DNA from: Plantago ovata
Taxonomy: Eukaryota > Streptophyta > Magnoliopsida > Lamiales > Plantaginaceae
Length of the DNA stretch: 64,000 nt
Reading direction: 5' to 3'
NCBI GenBank assembly: GCA_028274465.1
Contig: CM051457.1
Location: 111,475,982 to 111,539,981, forward strand
In this document: in pieces, positions 22,235-32,740 of the stretch
How positions within the stretch are numbered: the stretch's first letter is position 1
Layout: every line of letters begins with the position of its first letter
The notes under the pieces: generated by a model
What the model was told of the DNA's origin: nothing
Seen by the model: the letters and a program-made list of their open reading frames with translations, nothing else
Database searches by the model: none
Position numbers and translations under genes: made by a program

Positions 22235-23000
22235 TAAATCAAGGATAAACGACTTATATCTTGTTTGCCATATCATGTAAAGACCATTGCCATTTCTTGC
22301 TATATATGATGGCTTAAAGATTGCAATTGGGTTCATGAATTTATTATTTTTTTAATATTCAAATGCAAATGTCTGGGAGAAGTCTGAAATCATTATATCC
22401 AGCAACTGGATGGGCCAGGTTATGGATTCGGAATTGAGTCTAAACGGCAGGAGGTGTTCAACAAGTTTGTAGATAAATTTTCTGGAGTTTCTCCTAAGGC
22501 TGCCGTTTCTTTTGCCACATGCTCAAATGGAATACCCTTTGGCACTGATTGAGCAAAAGGTAACCCTTACAAGTAACTTTGTTGGTACTGAAGTCCTATT
22601 GCTTGCATCGGACTTTTCTTAAGTTTCACTTTTGTTTTTTTCCGAGCATATATTCATCGAAGAACTTGGAATGTATACATGCAAAAGGTTTGCGGCAGTT
22701 TCAGTTCTTGTATGGACTTAGCTAGCTAGTGAAACTCCAACAGTGAAAATGACCAACTGTTATCTATGTGTGTGTGTTTTCCTGCCCAAGTCATGATAAA
22801 TCTATCGATTATCTGTATCTTCACATCTTTATATAATCAATCAATAATGTTTTTCTTTCTGAAAAAAAGGATATTTTTTGCATGTCTGCAACTGATACTT
22901 TTTCAGTGCCTGCATTGTAATTATTCTAGTGGCAACGAGATTGATTCTTGTATGGTTCAATTTTTACCAAATAAAACACTCGTGCAAAAGAAAGGAATTT
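22235..23000 (+). pseudogene. F-box/FBD last-exon fragment, decayed
   Basis: The sequence 22235-22560 aligns in order with 19730-20035, the FBD exon of the intact gene: 'AAATCAAGGATA', 'TTGTTTGCCATATCATGTAAAG', 'GATAAATTTTCTGGAG' and 'CTCCTAAGGCTGCCGT' correspond, but frameshifts and stops are everywhere. About 22900-22985 further matches 20270-20330 downstream of the intact gene. It is a partial tandem duplicate of the 3' part, without F-box or LRR exons. Confidence 0.7.
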
Positions 23001-23519
23001 TCTAAATATTGTAGTATTTGGAAAGATATGAGATTCCTTGCCCTATTGTTGTTTTGTCGCTAAACACCTGATATATTTGGTGATTAACAGTGCTATTGGA
23101 TGACAGAGAGATCTGCCTAGTTGAACATCCATCTCTTATTGAAATAGCAAAGACAGATTCAAATTCCAAACTTAAACCCGTGGCTGCTGAGTAGCTGCAA
23201 TGGTTGGTTACAAACTAGGCTTCCTTTCTTACTCTGTCATTGAAATCAGTAAGATTAGTCATTGGACCAAACCTGAGAGCTATAGGATCAAATCTGCAAT
23301 TCGATGGACTAAGGAAATTTTAGACAGATGAATAAGAAGTTTAATTATGTGTATGTTTTTAACAAGTTGCATCGTAAATGTTTCGCAAGTTCGTTCAGTA
23401 TACTAATGCACCAAGATAAACTGATGCTGATAGTAGCAAAAATAAAGTTGTCTGTAGTAGTTTCTATATGCTCTTGTTTTAAACTAGTACATGAAAATGA
23501 CTCCTTAATTGTAAAAAAA
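23001..23519. other. Intergenic, nothing recognised
   Basis: Short ORFs on both strands at 23328-23579 are low-complexity and unlike known proteins. No repeat ends are seen. Confidence 0.45.
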
Positions 23520-23722
23520 CACTCGGAGTACATTCATTATTACCTACAAGTTCTGCTGGTTAATTCTCTGGAGGAATGAAAAGAACCAACCAGTCGATCA
23601 GAAAATCCAGAGAGAACAATATCAGTACCATAACCTTTCGACGACGCCATTCCACAGCGTAGTAGTATTTGTTTGCTGCCAAGTGATCAAATCATTGGTG
23701 CTCGAAAGTCTAAATCAAATAG

Positions 23723-24041
23723 TCATCTGTCATCACACAACAGATAATCAAGAAAAGTGAAAAATTGAAACTTGGAGTTTCCTTTTAGTGTTTCCAAGTT
23801 GCAAAGCTTTTCAATTCTGCAACCCTTCCATTGCCCCCACATCCTCCATATCGGATCTTTCATTACCTTGTAGAAATCCTTGTGCTCAGCATCAGAGACA
23901 AACACCTTTTGAACCAGATCTAGTGACTTTTGCATCTTCTTGCAACCAAATGTGAGCTTAATATCATCAAAGGATACTTACTGACAGCATATTTTGCAGT
24001 AAAACTTTAACAGCAGCTCCAAGAACAGCTTCTGCCGCCAT
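23723..24041 (-). pseudogene. NLR N-terminal (Rx_N coiled-coil) remnant
   Basis: It starts MAAEAVLGAAVKVLLQNMLS at 24041, matching the start of plant CNL immune receptors. After LSVSIL the frame is lost, but the next frame continues LTFGCKKMQKSLDLVQKVF followed by SDAEHKDF, which resembles the coiled-coil part around 'KKxLxxLxxSLxLIQAVLxDAE'. It ends at 23723 without any NB-ARC domain. The upstream sequence (24045-24340) is the same leader plus SEN2 downstream flank found upstream of the LRR remnant at 13.9 kb, so both are remains of duplicated copies of one gene. Truncated and frameshifted. Confidence 0.65.
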
Positions 24042-24345
24042 GATCTTGATTCAAAATTAATGCAGAAAAAATGACCTGAGACTCTGAGAGAAGCTACTGA
24101 ATCCATCGAGAACAGGGCTATAACTCTTTTATGCTTTTTTAGTACCGAGTTATTTAGGCCTTGTCTCTGTCATTTGTCATAACATGAAGCTGGTTATACT
24201 ATACTCTTTGTAAACTTACAAATTTATGCAACAATTAATTATATTTGAATCCTATAATTGTGTTTTCTGCATAATGGCAGTACACATGTTCTATTCTGCT
24301 TATGCACAAATCTTTGATACATAGCCAATATAACAACTTCTGTCT
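24042..24345. other. SEN2 downstream flank, fourth partial copy (D)
   Basis: Matches 13870-14120 and in part 8175-8320. Homology stops at about 24345, within the sequence that in copies A and B precedes the SEN2 stop, so no SEN2 coding sequence remains here. Confidence 0.6.
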
Positions 24346-25711
24346 CATAACAAGTGCGTGTCCCAATTTGTTCATGCCCGTGGAGTTTCCAGATGTTAAT
24401 GAACTAGCTTTTAATCTAAAACATCATCCGAGTTCCTAATCTTATAACTATTCTTCTACTTAATTATTTGTTTAAAAAACACTGTTCAGTCTATGGTCAC
24501 AGAGTACTAACTAAACTAATTGTGTGTTGTTTATCACAAGCTCACATTACCAGTTTTCATTGTACACTATCTAACATCCTCAGATACTCTTGAACCTGAA
24601 ATCTCAACCATCAGAATTAATACGAATACATATATCTATCTGGACCATCAGGTTTCATTATACACCATCTATAGTTCTATACCTACAACCTGAGCTAGTT
24701 ATCTTGAGACGCCAGTTAATTAAAGACATTCTCTGATTCCTCTGATGCTCTCAGTTATAATTTTAATTTCCTTTTCGGTTTTCTTCCCAAAATCAAGCCA
24801 TACAAGATCACTGCTATACTGAGGACAAGTTTTTCTTTCTTCTTTATATATGGACTAGCTAATGCTGTGAGAGAGCTCAATACAATAATCAAAAGCTGTT
24901 TTTTTAAACAAATTCATTTTAACCCCAGCTGCTATATAATCCTTGAAAATCCAAATAATTCCAGCCTCTTTATCAAGTTATAAAGTCATGAATAAGCATC
25001 CTCCAGATCCATAAAACCGAAAATACTGTGTATGTAAGTGTCAGTGGTAAGATCAACAACTACTATATACACATAATACAAGTATTTCAGTAACGCAGAA
25101 ATAGTCCTCACTTAATGTCAAGGTAAACGGGTATAATTCGTCCCCTTAACGATGTGCATAGTTTCTTTCTTTTGTAAAAGACATAGCGAATTGAAATATC
25201 TTAAATAACTCTACTCCAGGAACAAAATAATTCATATCAGAGGGACTAAAGTTAAACAGTAAACAAACCATGCAACTTCCAGACTTCCACTGATTCAGAC
25301 ATTCACTCACAGAGAAAACGCAAACAAACAGACCAAGTCCAAACAGACGCATCCATCCAATCTCAAAGCAGAAACCATATAAAGTTTACAATTCTCAAAT
25401 TTTAAAAAGCCTAGCTAGAATAAGACATGAGCTTTATGCAGACATGTCTATATTCTATTTCAATACAAACACAAATTGTTTATGCTGACACAAGAAACAT
25501 ACTTATAGATATATAAAAACAGCCAATTAGACCAATCTTCAGGTAGAGGCTGCTAACATCACATGTCCATATTCTACTTCAACAGAAAGAAACAAACTCT
25601 GGTTTTGAAAACAAAATAGATATATAAAACGGCCGATCAGACCAACCTTCAGGCAGGGGGGAAGGGACGGGTAGAGCCTGGTAGCATCACATGGAGACCC
25701 ACCGAGGATGG
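24346..25711. other. Downstream flank of F-box copy 1
   Basis: From about 24590 onward this is duplicated at 31290-32740. Identity increases toward the F-box gene and is very high from 25400. It contains a local duplication: the 'GATATATAAAA...GACCAA.CTTCAGG' type sequence appears at 25507-25545 and 25618-25660. No separate gene is seen. Confidence 0.55.
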
Positions 25712-26974
25712 CTAATCAAAAAATTGTCCCCCTGATTCCCGAGACCAGAGACCTTGTAATGCCACGTTAAAACATAACCTGTCATTACCATACATTTTCC
25801 TGCCCCGCTTACGTTTTCCTTTTGAAGTATTACCTTCATCAGCATGTGGTGTAAGCCGTATAAGACTTGCAGGAAGCACTTGAGAAGAAAAACCAAAATC
25901 CATGTTTTGAATAGTAATCGCCTTACTGGTTTTCCTCTCCATGTCCAACCATTTAAGGTCATAAGCATTCTGGAAGACAACTTGCTCTTTACTCTTGATA
26001 TAGGCTATTGCTCCATGTATACCATTTGGTAAAACACTATGAAATGGGAATTGATAAGAAACCAATTTAGTCCACATATTATCGCCTTCTCGATCTTTCA
26101 AAATCCACATGTCGAGGACATGATGGTGAGGGGGTTCAGTTCGAAAGTGCCAATAACTAATAAATAAGCATCCACCCAAAGCAGACAGTTGTACTTCAGG
26201 CATATTCTGTATACCTTTGGGGAGTGCAGACAGAGCTGAGGGTAGATAAAACCGGCGGTAAGTTTCACTGGTAAGATCAAGAGAAACTATACACTCCATA
26301 TCACCCAAAATCCAATGCAATGCACCATTGGCAAACATTCCAACACTAGGGCCAATATAATTAACATAAGAACGTCTACAATTACAGCCAGGGATATTCT
26401 CAATCCGATGCCACTCATTAGACTTGAAAGAGTAGATTAAAGTAGCAAGAACATGTTTGGAATCATGAGAAACTCTTACCACCTTGTAGTCATTGGTGGC
26501 ACGATCATACCCAATTCCAACAAAGTCGGTACGATGAACCTGTTCTTGCTCAAGCAGCGGTAACTCGAGCCAGTCCCCCATAAAAGGATTCCATACAATC
26601 CATGCCTTATCACTCTCATGATGCCAAATCAGTAAGAGACCATCGCAACAAGGCATCGGGAACTTTAAGTCACGAGGAACACCACAACCAGTGACGTTCC
26701 TGATGCGCAGAGCATCAATCTGCATACCTCTTGCGCTTTCAGGATGATGATGAAAGGAATCCAAGGATACCGAAAAAAGGTGCGGCTGGCGTTTGTTAGA
26801 TCTCAACATCAACATATCTTCATCGCCCATTTGACGATCGACGTGCAATCTAACAAAATCTGGATCGTCGATTATATTTCGCCAATCCTTGCACACGCAT
26901 CTGAATCGGAGCAGAGGTTCTGCCGGCACCCGGAGCAGAATTTCTCGGTATATTTCTGTAGGCATATCTGACAT
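25712..26974 (-). CDS. F-box protein with F-box-associated domain, copy 1
   Basis: A single-exon, 420-residue protein. The F-box is at residues 1-45 (MPTEIYREILLRVPAEPLLR followed by FRCVCKDWRNIIDDPDF). A type-1 F-box-associated (FBA) domain spans roughly residues 80-340, with family features such as CDGLLLIW, WNPFMGDW, GIGYDRATNDYKVVRV and FANGALHWI. The C-terminus carries a basic run (KGKRKRGRK) that could be a nuclear signal. Such proteins recruit substrates to SCF ubiquitin ligases; the substrate is unknown. It is intact. It has a near-twin at 32741-34003 and an inverted broken copy at 28000-28648. The first ATG is used; it aligns with the twin. Confidence 0.9.
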   Translation of the reverse strand: MSDMPTEIYREILLRVPAEPLLRFRCVCKDWRNIIDDPDFVRLHVDRQMGDEDMLMLRSNKRQPHLFSVSLDSFHHHPESARGMQIDALRIRNVTGCGVPRDLKFPMPCCDGLLLIWHHESDKAWIVWNPFMGDWLELPLLEQEQVHRTDFVGIGYDRATNDYKVVRVSHDSKHVLATLIYSFKSNEWHRIENIPGCNCRRSYVNYIGPSVGMFANGALHWILGDMECIVSLDLTSETYRRFYLPSALSALPKGIQNMPEVQLSALGGCLFISYWHFRTEPPHHHVLDMWILKDREGDNMWTKLVSYQFPFHSVLPNGIHGAIAYIKSKEQVVFQNAYDLKWLDMERKTSKAITIQNMDFGFSSQVLPASLIRLTPHADEGNTSKGKRKRGRKMYGNDRLCFNVALQGLWSRESGGQFFD

Positions 26975-27844
26975 ATTTTCCGATTCAGAAAAAGAAAAGG
27001 GGTTAGGGTTCTAGCGCTGAATTCTGGATCGGAGTGAAAATGTTTATCAGACAAACATACCAGTGTAATTATAAAACTATGGGCGGCTCGCTAGTACTGT
27101 CGCATTGTACTTATGTGAGTACGCCACTACAAACCGTTAGATCAATATCTAATTCAATCTTGGCCTTTAATGTCAATCCCTTGATGGACTACTTTGTGCG
27201 AAGTGTGAACGCTAAACCTTTAATGAAATTAAATTTATATACACATGTTGAACTAAATAACATCAATCATATGGCTCAATACACATTACCATGGTGTTCT
27301 GTTGATATGTTCTCCAACAATGTTAATTGATCAGTGCAATCTAGTTGTGAAATTGACCTTAACTTAATTATAAACCGACAGATTCTGAATCCAAGATTTT
27401 CAGTGTAAGATGCCATTAGCAAATGGAATGCATAAGTTAAGCAAGATGGTTTGGTTCCGACAGATACAACTCTGACAGAAGCTCATTATGATCCAGTAAA
27501 GATTCTTGTGAGCTAGATTCTAATAACCATAATACCATATGCATGATAAGTTGAATAAATAGTGTTACCATACCAGTAGTCGCAATAAGGAAACATGAAA
27601 CAAGTGAAGAGTGAAAATTTTGTAAATGTCATCTCTAGCTAGGATCTATATATTAGTTAGTTTCATTACTGTAGTCCCATGATATATATACATGTGCAGC
27701 AACATTAAGGTAAAATCTGTTAACAGCACTATGATAATTTTAGCAAGAATCTGTATCAGATTCTTATGTGCCCAGAATGTGAACCTAACTAATTAATCTG
27801 GCTTTGCATCATGATCTTAAAAGTCTAAATTGGTTTGTCGTGGC
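26975..27844. other. Upstream region of F-box copy 1; arm and spacer of an inverted repeat
   Basis: 26975-27120 is repeated in inverted orientation at about 27850-28000 and directly at 34004-34190. The rest (27121-27844) is the spacer of the inverted repeat and is related to 34190-34890. No other gene is seen. Confidence 0.6.
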
Positions 27845-27999
27845 GTACTAACATAAGTACACTGCGACAGTACTAGCTAGTCGCCCACAGTTTTATAATT
27901 ACACTAGAATGTTTGTCTGATAACTTTAACATTTTCACTCCACAATACAGCCAGTTAGAACCGTAACCCCTTTTGTTTGGTTTTTCTGAATAGGAAAAA

Positions 28000-28648
28000 A
28001 TTTCAGATATCCCAACAGAAACATACCGAGAAATTCTGATCCGGGTACCCGCATAACCTCTGCTCCGATTCATATGCATGTGCAAGGATTGGCGAAATAT
28101 AATCGACGATCCATATTTTGTTAGATTGCACGTCGATCGTCAAATGGGCGATAAAGATATGCTGATGTTGAGATCTATCGAAAGCCAGCCGCACCTCTTT
28201 TCGGTATCCTTGGATTCCTTTGATCATCATCCTGAAAGCGCTAGAGGTATGCAGATTGATGCTCTGCGTATCAGGAACGTCACTGGTCGTGGTGTTCCTC
28301 GTGACTTACAGTTCCCGATGCCTTCTTGTGATGGTCTATTATTGATTTGGCATCAGAAAAGTGATAATGCACGGATTTTATGGAATCCTTTTATGGGGGA
28401 CTGGCTCGAACTACCACTGCCTGACCAAGAACTGGTTCGTCGTACCGACTTTGTTGGAATTGGGTATGATCATGCCACCAATGACTACAAGGTGGTAAGA
28501 GTTTCTCATGATTCCAAAAATATTCTTGCTACTTTAAGCTACTCTTTGAAGTCTAATGCGTGGCATCGAATTGAGAATATCCCCGGCTGTAATTGTAAAT
28601 GTTCTCATGTTAATCACATTGGCCCTAGTGTTGGAATGTTTGCCAACA
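28000..28648 (+). pseudogene. F-box/FBA copy 3, inverted and truncated
   Basis: On the strand opposite its two intact relatives. The start codon is ATT instead of ATG at 28000-28002. A TAA replaces the Glu codon in 'VPAEPLLR' (28053 region). After this the frame is open from 28078 and highly similar to the intact copies (CKDWRNIIDDPYFVRLHVDR, CDGLLLIW, WNPFMGDWLELPLP, IPGCNCKC) up to GPSVGMFAN at about 28648. There it stops abruptly at the SEN2 pseudogene, losing about the C-terminal half. Its upstream flank is also inverted relative to that of copy 1, so the two are head to head. Confidence 0.9.
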
Positions 28649-28651
28649 ATT

Positions 28652-29378
28652 CAGTTTGTTGCACCACTGTGTGAATCTCACGACTTTGCTCGGGATTCCA
28701 CCGGGTAACAACTCTCTCCTCAACCGAGTAATGCTCCAAACAATTAGGAGAAGAACAACCATGACCATTTTCATTAACATGAAGTACGAGCATTGTCTTC
28801 ACCACACTGCCACAGAGTCGCAACGTACAATGAAAATCAGACTACACATTGAACCTACCATTCGTATCTCCATCCTTTCCAGATAAGACAAGCACAGCAT
28901 ACTCAGCATGCACAAGAGCTGGATGATGACGATAAGCAACAAAATCAACACCATATTGCGATCCTGCCCTCACCACCCAGTTCTTTACATGAAGGTGAGT
29001 ATAAGCCTTGCACACAATCGGAAAGTTAGCTTTCTGGGCTATCATATACCGCCACAATTCTTCCTCTTCCTTTACACAGTTACTTTCACCAACAGCCTTA
29101 ATACACTTCAAGATGCAGCACAAGTAAAAGGCATCCTCAAGACTTAATTGAAACCATTGCTTGTCATTCTTCTCCGTGGAGATAACAGGGCGACCAAAAT
29201 ACGCTTGGTTCAAGAGATCCTTTTGATCAGGAAGCACTGCAAGAAGCAGAATACACCCAGAAATCAATCCTCGGGAATCAAATTCGGTTAAAGATGATTT
29301 GAGCCGAGAAATAATTCGGGACATGGGGTCTGCTAAAGCTTTTGATTGAGCTCCTTTTTCTTTCCATCTAGGCGCCAT
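28652..29378 (-). pseudogene. SEN2: tRNA-splicing endonuclease subunit Sen2-like, copy C
   Basis: The best preserved copy. It starts MAPRWKEKGAQSKALADPMS at 29378 and is open through the catalytic GSQYGVDFVAYRHHPALVHA (Tyr and His) to NGRFNV. There TAG at 28842-28844 replaces the TGG tryptophan seen in copy B. The same frame continues after the stop with SDFHCTLRLCGSVVKTM (the Lys) and RWNPEQSRE. The native stop codon is lost: SEN2 sequence ends at about 28650 and the frame reads antisense into the truncated F-box copy to 28614. One nonsense codon plus loss of the native 3' end mark it as a pseudogene, although readthrough or a sequencing error cannot be excluded. Confidence 0.85.
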
Positions 29379-30002
29379 AACCTGATTCATAGAGTACAAG
29401 AAGGCACTTTAAGCTCATGGAAATGTTATCAAACAATTGTTACATACCGATCAAACTCATTTATGAACCACTTGAGTGATTCAAACTGATAAAAAACTAT
29501 CTGCCATAATCAACCACAAATTAGTTTTTGCAAACAAGCACAGAGTTACCCTTTCACAAAATCTGAAAATTGACATGTAATTAGAAGAAAGATAGCTAGC
29601 TCACAAATAAGCAGTACAAAAAGCAATCTTTTTGCAAGCAATTCAGAAACAATCCCTTGATAAAAAAATCTGTCTTTTTGCAATCACAATCATAAACCGT
29701 AACTTTGATACCTGACAAAATTGATAACTAAATGTTGCCCTTTCACAAAACATTGAACATTTACATGTAATTGGAAAATAGCTAGCTAGCTCACAAATAA
29801 GGAGTAAAACGCAAAAAAGCAATCTTTTTGCAGCTACCATTGAGCTCCAAAAGAATCGAATTCATAAAAGGGTATAGCTTAAATTGATGAAATTACCTGA
29901 TGAAAGGAAGAAGAATACTTGATATGAAGACCTGGGTGAGACTCACAGAGAAGCTACTGATGAATATCTGGACATCTGGTCTGAATCAAGAACAGGGTTG
30001 TT
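29379..30002. other. SEN2 copy C 5' flank
   Basis: Homologous to 15091-15690. It contains two copies of the GCTAGCTCACAAATAAGCAG type module (near 29595 and 29785), each followed by GCAATCTTTTTGCA. Confidence 0.55.
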
Positions 30003-30056
30003 GATGGGCCGTTTATGGATTAATTATGGGCCACTTTCAAATTGGGCAGGCCCAGA
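30003..30056 (-). promoter_or_regulatory. Site II (TGGGCC) cluster upstream of SEN2 copy C
   Basis: TGGGCC at 30005, TGGGCC at 30027, TTGGGCA near 30042 and the reverse form in AGGCCCA near 30048. Spacing and order match the cluster at 15685-15740 upstream of copy B. Confidence 0.5.
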
Positions 30057-32740
30057 TCTTAGGATCACTAATTTGTAATTAGAGAATTTCTTAATGTTTT
30101 TTTTTAAGAAGAAATATAGGGAGTCCATGTCTTTTGGATGAAGTGACTATTGCACTCCAAGTATTATTGATGCTGCAACCTGATCCTAAGTAAAATTTTC
30201 GTTTCTTTTAATATCTACTGTCTTCTATCTAGCATCACACCGGAGGGTGCATCTGTTTGATTTTTTTTAATTAAATAGAATAATAGACAATTGATTGGTT
30301 CCACAATAGTCATTTGAACTATAATACTTTAATGGTATACATTTTCTACCTTATAAGTTCGAAATTGTATTTTTGAATTCTAACCTCAAAGTAAAATTCA
30401 CATAATTGATCGTTAATGTAAAAATAACATGTGTGTATATACATATTTAAATTAGAGATGGTGCACCACGCTAAGCACGGTGCCCATGTTTTAAAAAAAA
30501 AAAACTTTGCTACTATATATATTATATATATGTGACTAATTATTTAATTATATGTTTCTATCGAAAATAAGTGTAGAGCTTCAAACCTATAAAATATAAA
30601 TAGGTGACTGGATTACAATAAATGAAAAATGAGAAATAGCTAGATCAACTTATCTATTTCTATTCCATTTCTCAATTTTGTTGATGGGGTGAAACTTGGA
30701 AGGCGGTTTTATCATTCATGCTTAAATAAACTTTGGTTCAGAGTATTGGAATATCGGGATAAGTTTTGTGAATTTTGTCATCTCGGCCGGCTTTGATACT
30801 AATTGTATGTCCTGTTAGGAGGTTCGTCGTATCATCAGATAACGCGAACATAGATGGACTGAACATACTCATATTTGTAGCTCTATTGTATTATTGTATT
30901 GAATAGCGTTCAGGAACTTTTCTAGTGTTATGGAATGTTGGCCATGATCTGTAAACCCCACATGTGAAACTAATGTGACATGCAAATTATCAGGCATGCT
31001 CCAGGAAGATACAGAGCATTTGAAATCGGTAACTGGGAGGTCTATAGCTCCAACGTAAAGACGACTTTGAGCATGGTTGGGATAAACTAAGCTAGCTACA
31101 TGTCCAATTTCCAGCTTCAGGCTTGCAATATCTAATCGCCAGGTGGCTTGATTGTTGAGCAGCATAAGAAAATCCTACTGAAATAAAATTCAAAATGGAA
31201 AGGAAGAATGTTTTTGATAATGGACGAAAGCTTGCTGAATTTTAGTCTGTAAAAGAGAAAGACTAATCCTACTATACTACTCTTGTTGTACCTGAAATCT
31301 CAACCATCAAAATTAAAATTAATACAAATACATCTATCTGGACCATCAGGTGTCATTGTACACTATCTATAGTTCTATACCTATATATATACAACCTGAG
31401 CGAGCTATCTTGACACCGTCAGTTAACATCCTAGTATGCTCGGCATGGGAAGGGGTGTGGGTGTAAAATCGATGCCATACCACGTAAGATAATGTGAATA
31501 GATAGTGTTACTAGATAGTAACTAGTAATCCTGATGAAAAGTTGGTCTGGTTAAACAAGAGCTAGAATAAACTGTAAGTTGTAATCACCAGGAAGAGCTA
31601 AAATCCATTCCATCTCATCACCAAGAAGTTTCCTACTGCATTTTCGAATTCAACCTGTCATTAAAAACCATTCTAGTACTAGTCCTCTGATGCCCTTGGA
31701 AAGAAAACAGTTTCTGTATATCAATATTACTTGCAAAAGAAACTCTGATGCCCTCTGTTATAATACTAATTTTCTTTTCGGTTTTCAAGCCATACAAGAT
31801 CAGCGCTATACTGGGGGACAAGTTTTTCTTTCTTCTTTGTATAGACTAATGCTGAGAGCTCAATACAATAACTAAAATCTGTTTTTTCAAACAAAATCAT
31901 TTTTAACCCCAGCTGCTATAGTCCTTGAAAATCCAAATGTATCCAGACTCTTTATCAAGTTATAAAATCAGGAATAAGATTCCTCCGGATCCATAAAGAC
32001 TCATTTTACCCGAGAGAGCTGGAGGCGTAGGAAGTTAAGTGTAGTGTATGTATGTAAGTGTCAGTGGTAAGATCAAGAACTACTATACACTCAATACAAG
32101 TATTTCAGTAACCCAGAAACAGTCCTGACTCAATGTCAAGCTGGTAAATAGGTATAATTCGTCCCCTTCAGTAACGATCTACATAGTTTCTTTCTTTTGT
32201 AACAAAAATACAGAGACATAGCGAATTCAAATATCTTAAATAACCCATACTTCCAGGAACAAAATACAGCATATCAGAGGGACTAAAGTTAAACAGTAAA
32301 CAAACCATGCAACTTCCACTGATTCAGACATTCACTCATAGAGAAAACGCAAACAAACAGACCAAGTCCAAAAAGAAGCATCCATCCAATCTCAAAGCAG
32401 AAACCATAAAAAGTTTACAATTCTCAAATTTTAAAAAGCCTAGCTAGAATAAGACATGAGCTTTATGCAGACATGTCTATATTCTATTTCAATACAAACA
32501 CAAATTGTTTATGCTGACACAAGAAACATACTTATAGATATATAAAAACAGCCGATTAGACCAATCTTCAGGTAGAGGCTGCTAACATCACATGTCTATA
32601 TTCTACTTCAACAGAAAGAAACAAACTCTGGTTTTGAAACAAAATAGATATATAAAAACGGCCGATCAGACCAACCTTCAGGCAGGGGGGAAGGGTCGGG
32701 TAGAGCCTGGTAGCATCACATGGAGACCCACCGAGGATGG
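30057..32740. other. Intergenic; duplicated segments and one unrecognised ORF
   Basis: 30230-30450 matches 15825-16180. 30660-30860 is related to 21930-22150. 31290-32740 is the downstream flank of F-box copy 2, duplicated at 24590-25711. A minus-strand ORF at 31165-30869 (98 codons, MLLNNQATWRLDIASLKLEI...) has a protein-like composition, but I do not recognise it; it could be a gene fragment. Confidence 0.45.

Noticed and set aside
23345-23579. Overlapping 62-83 codon ORFs on both strands
   Set aside because: AT-rich, low-complexity, no recognisable motif or conserved neighbour.
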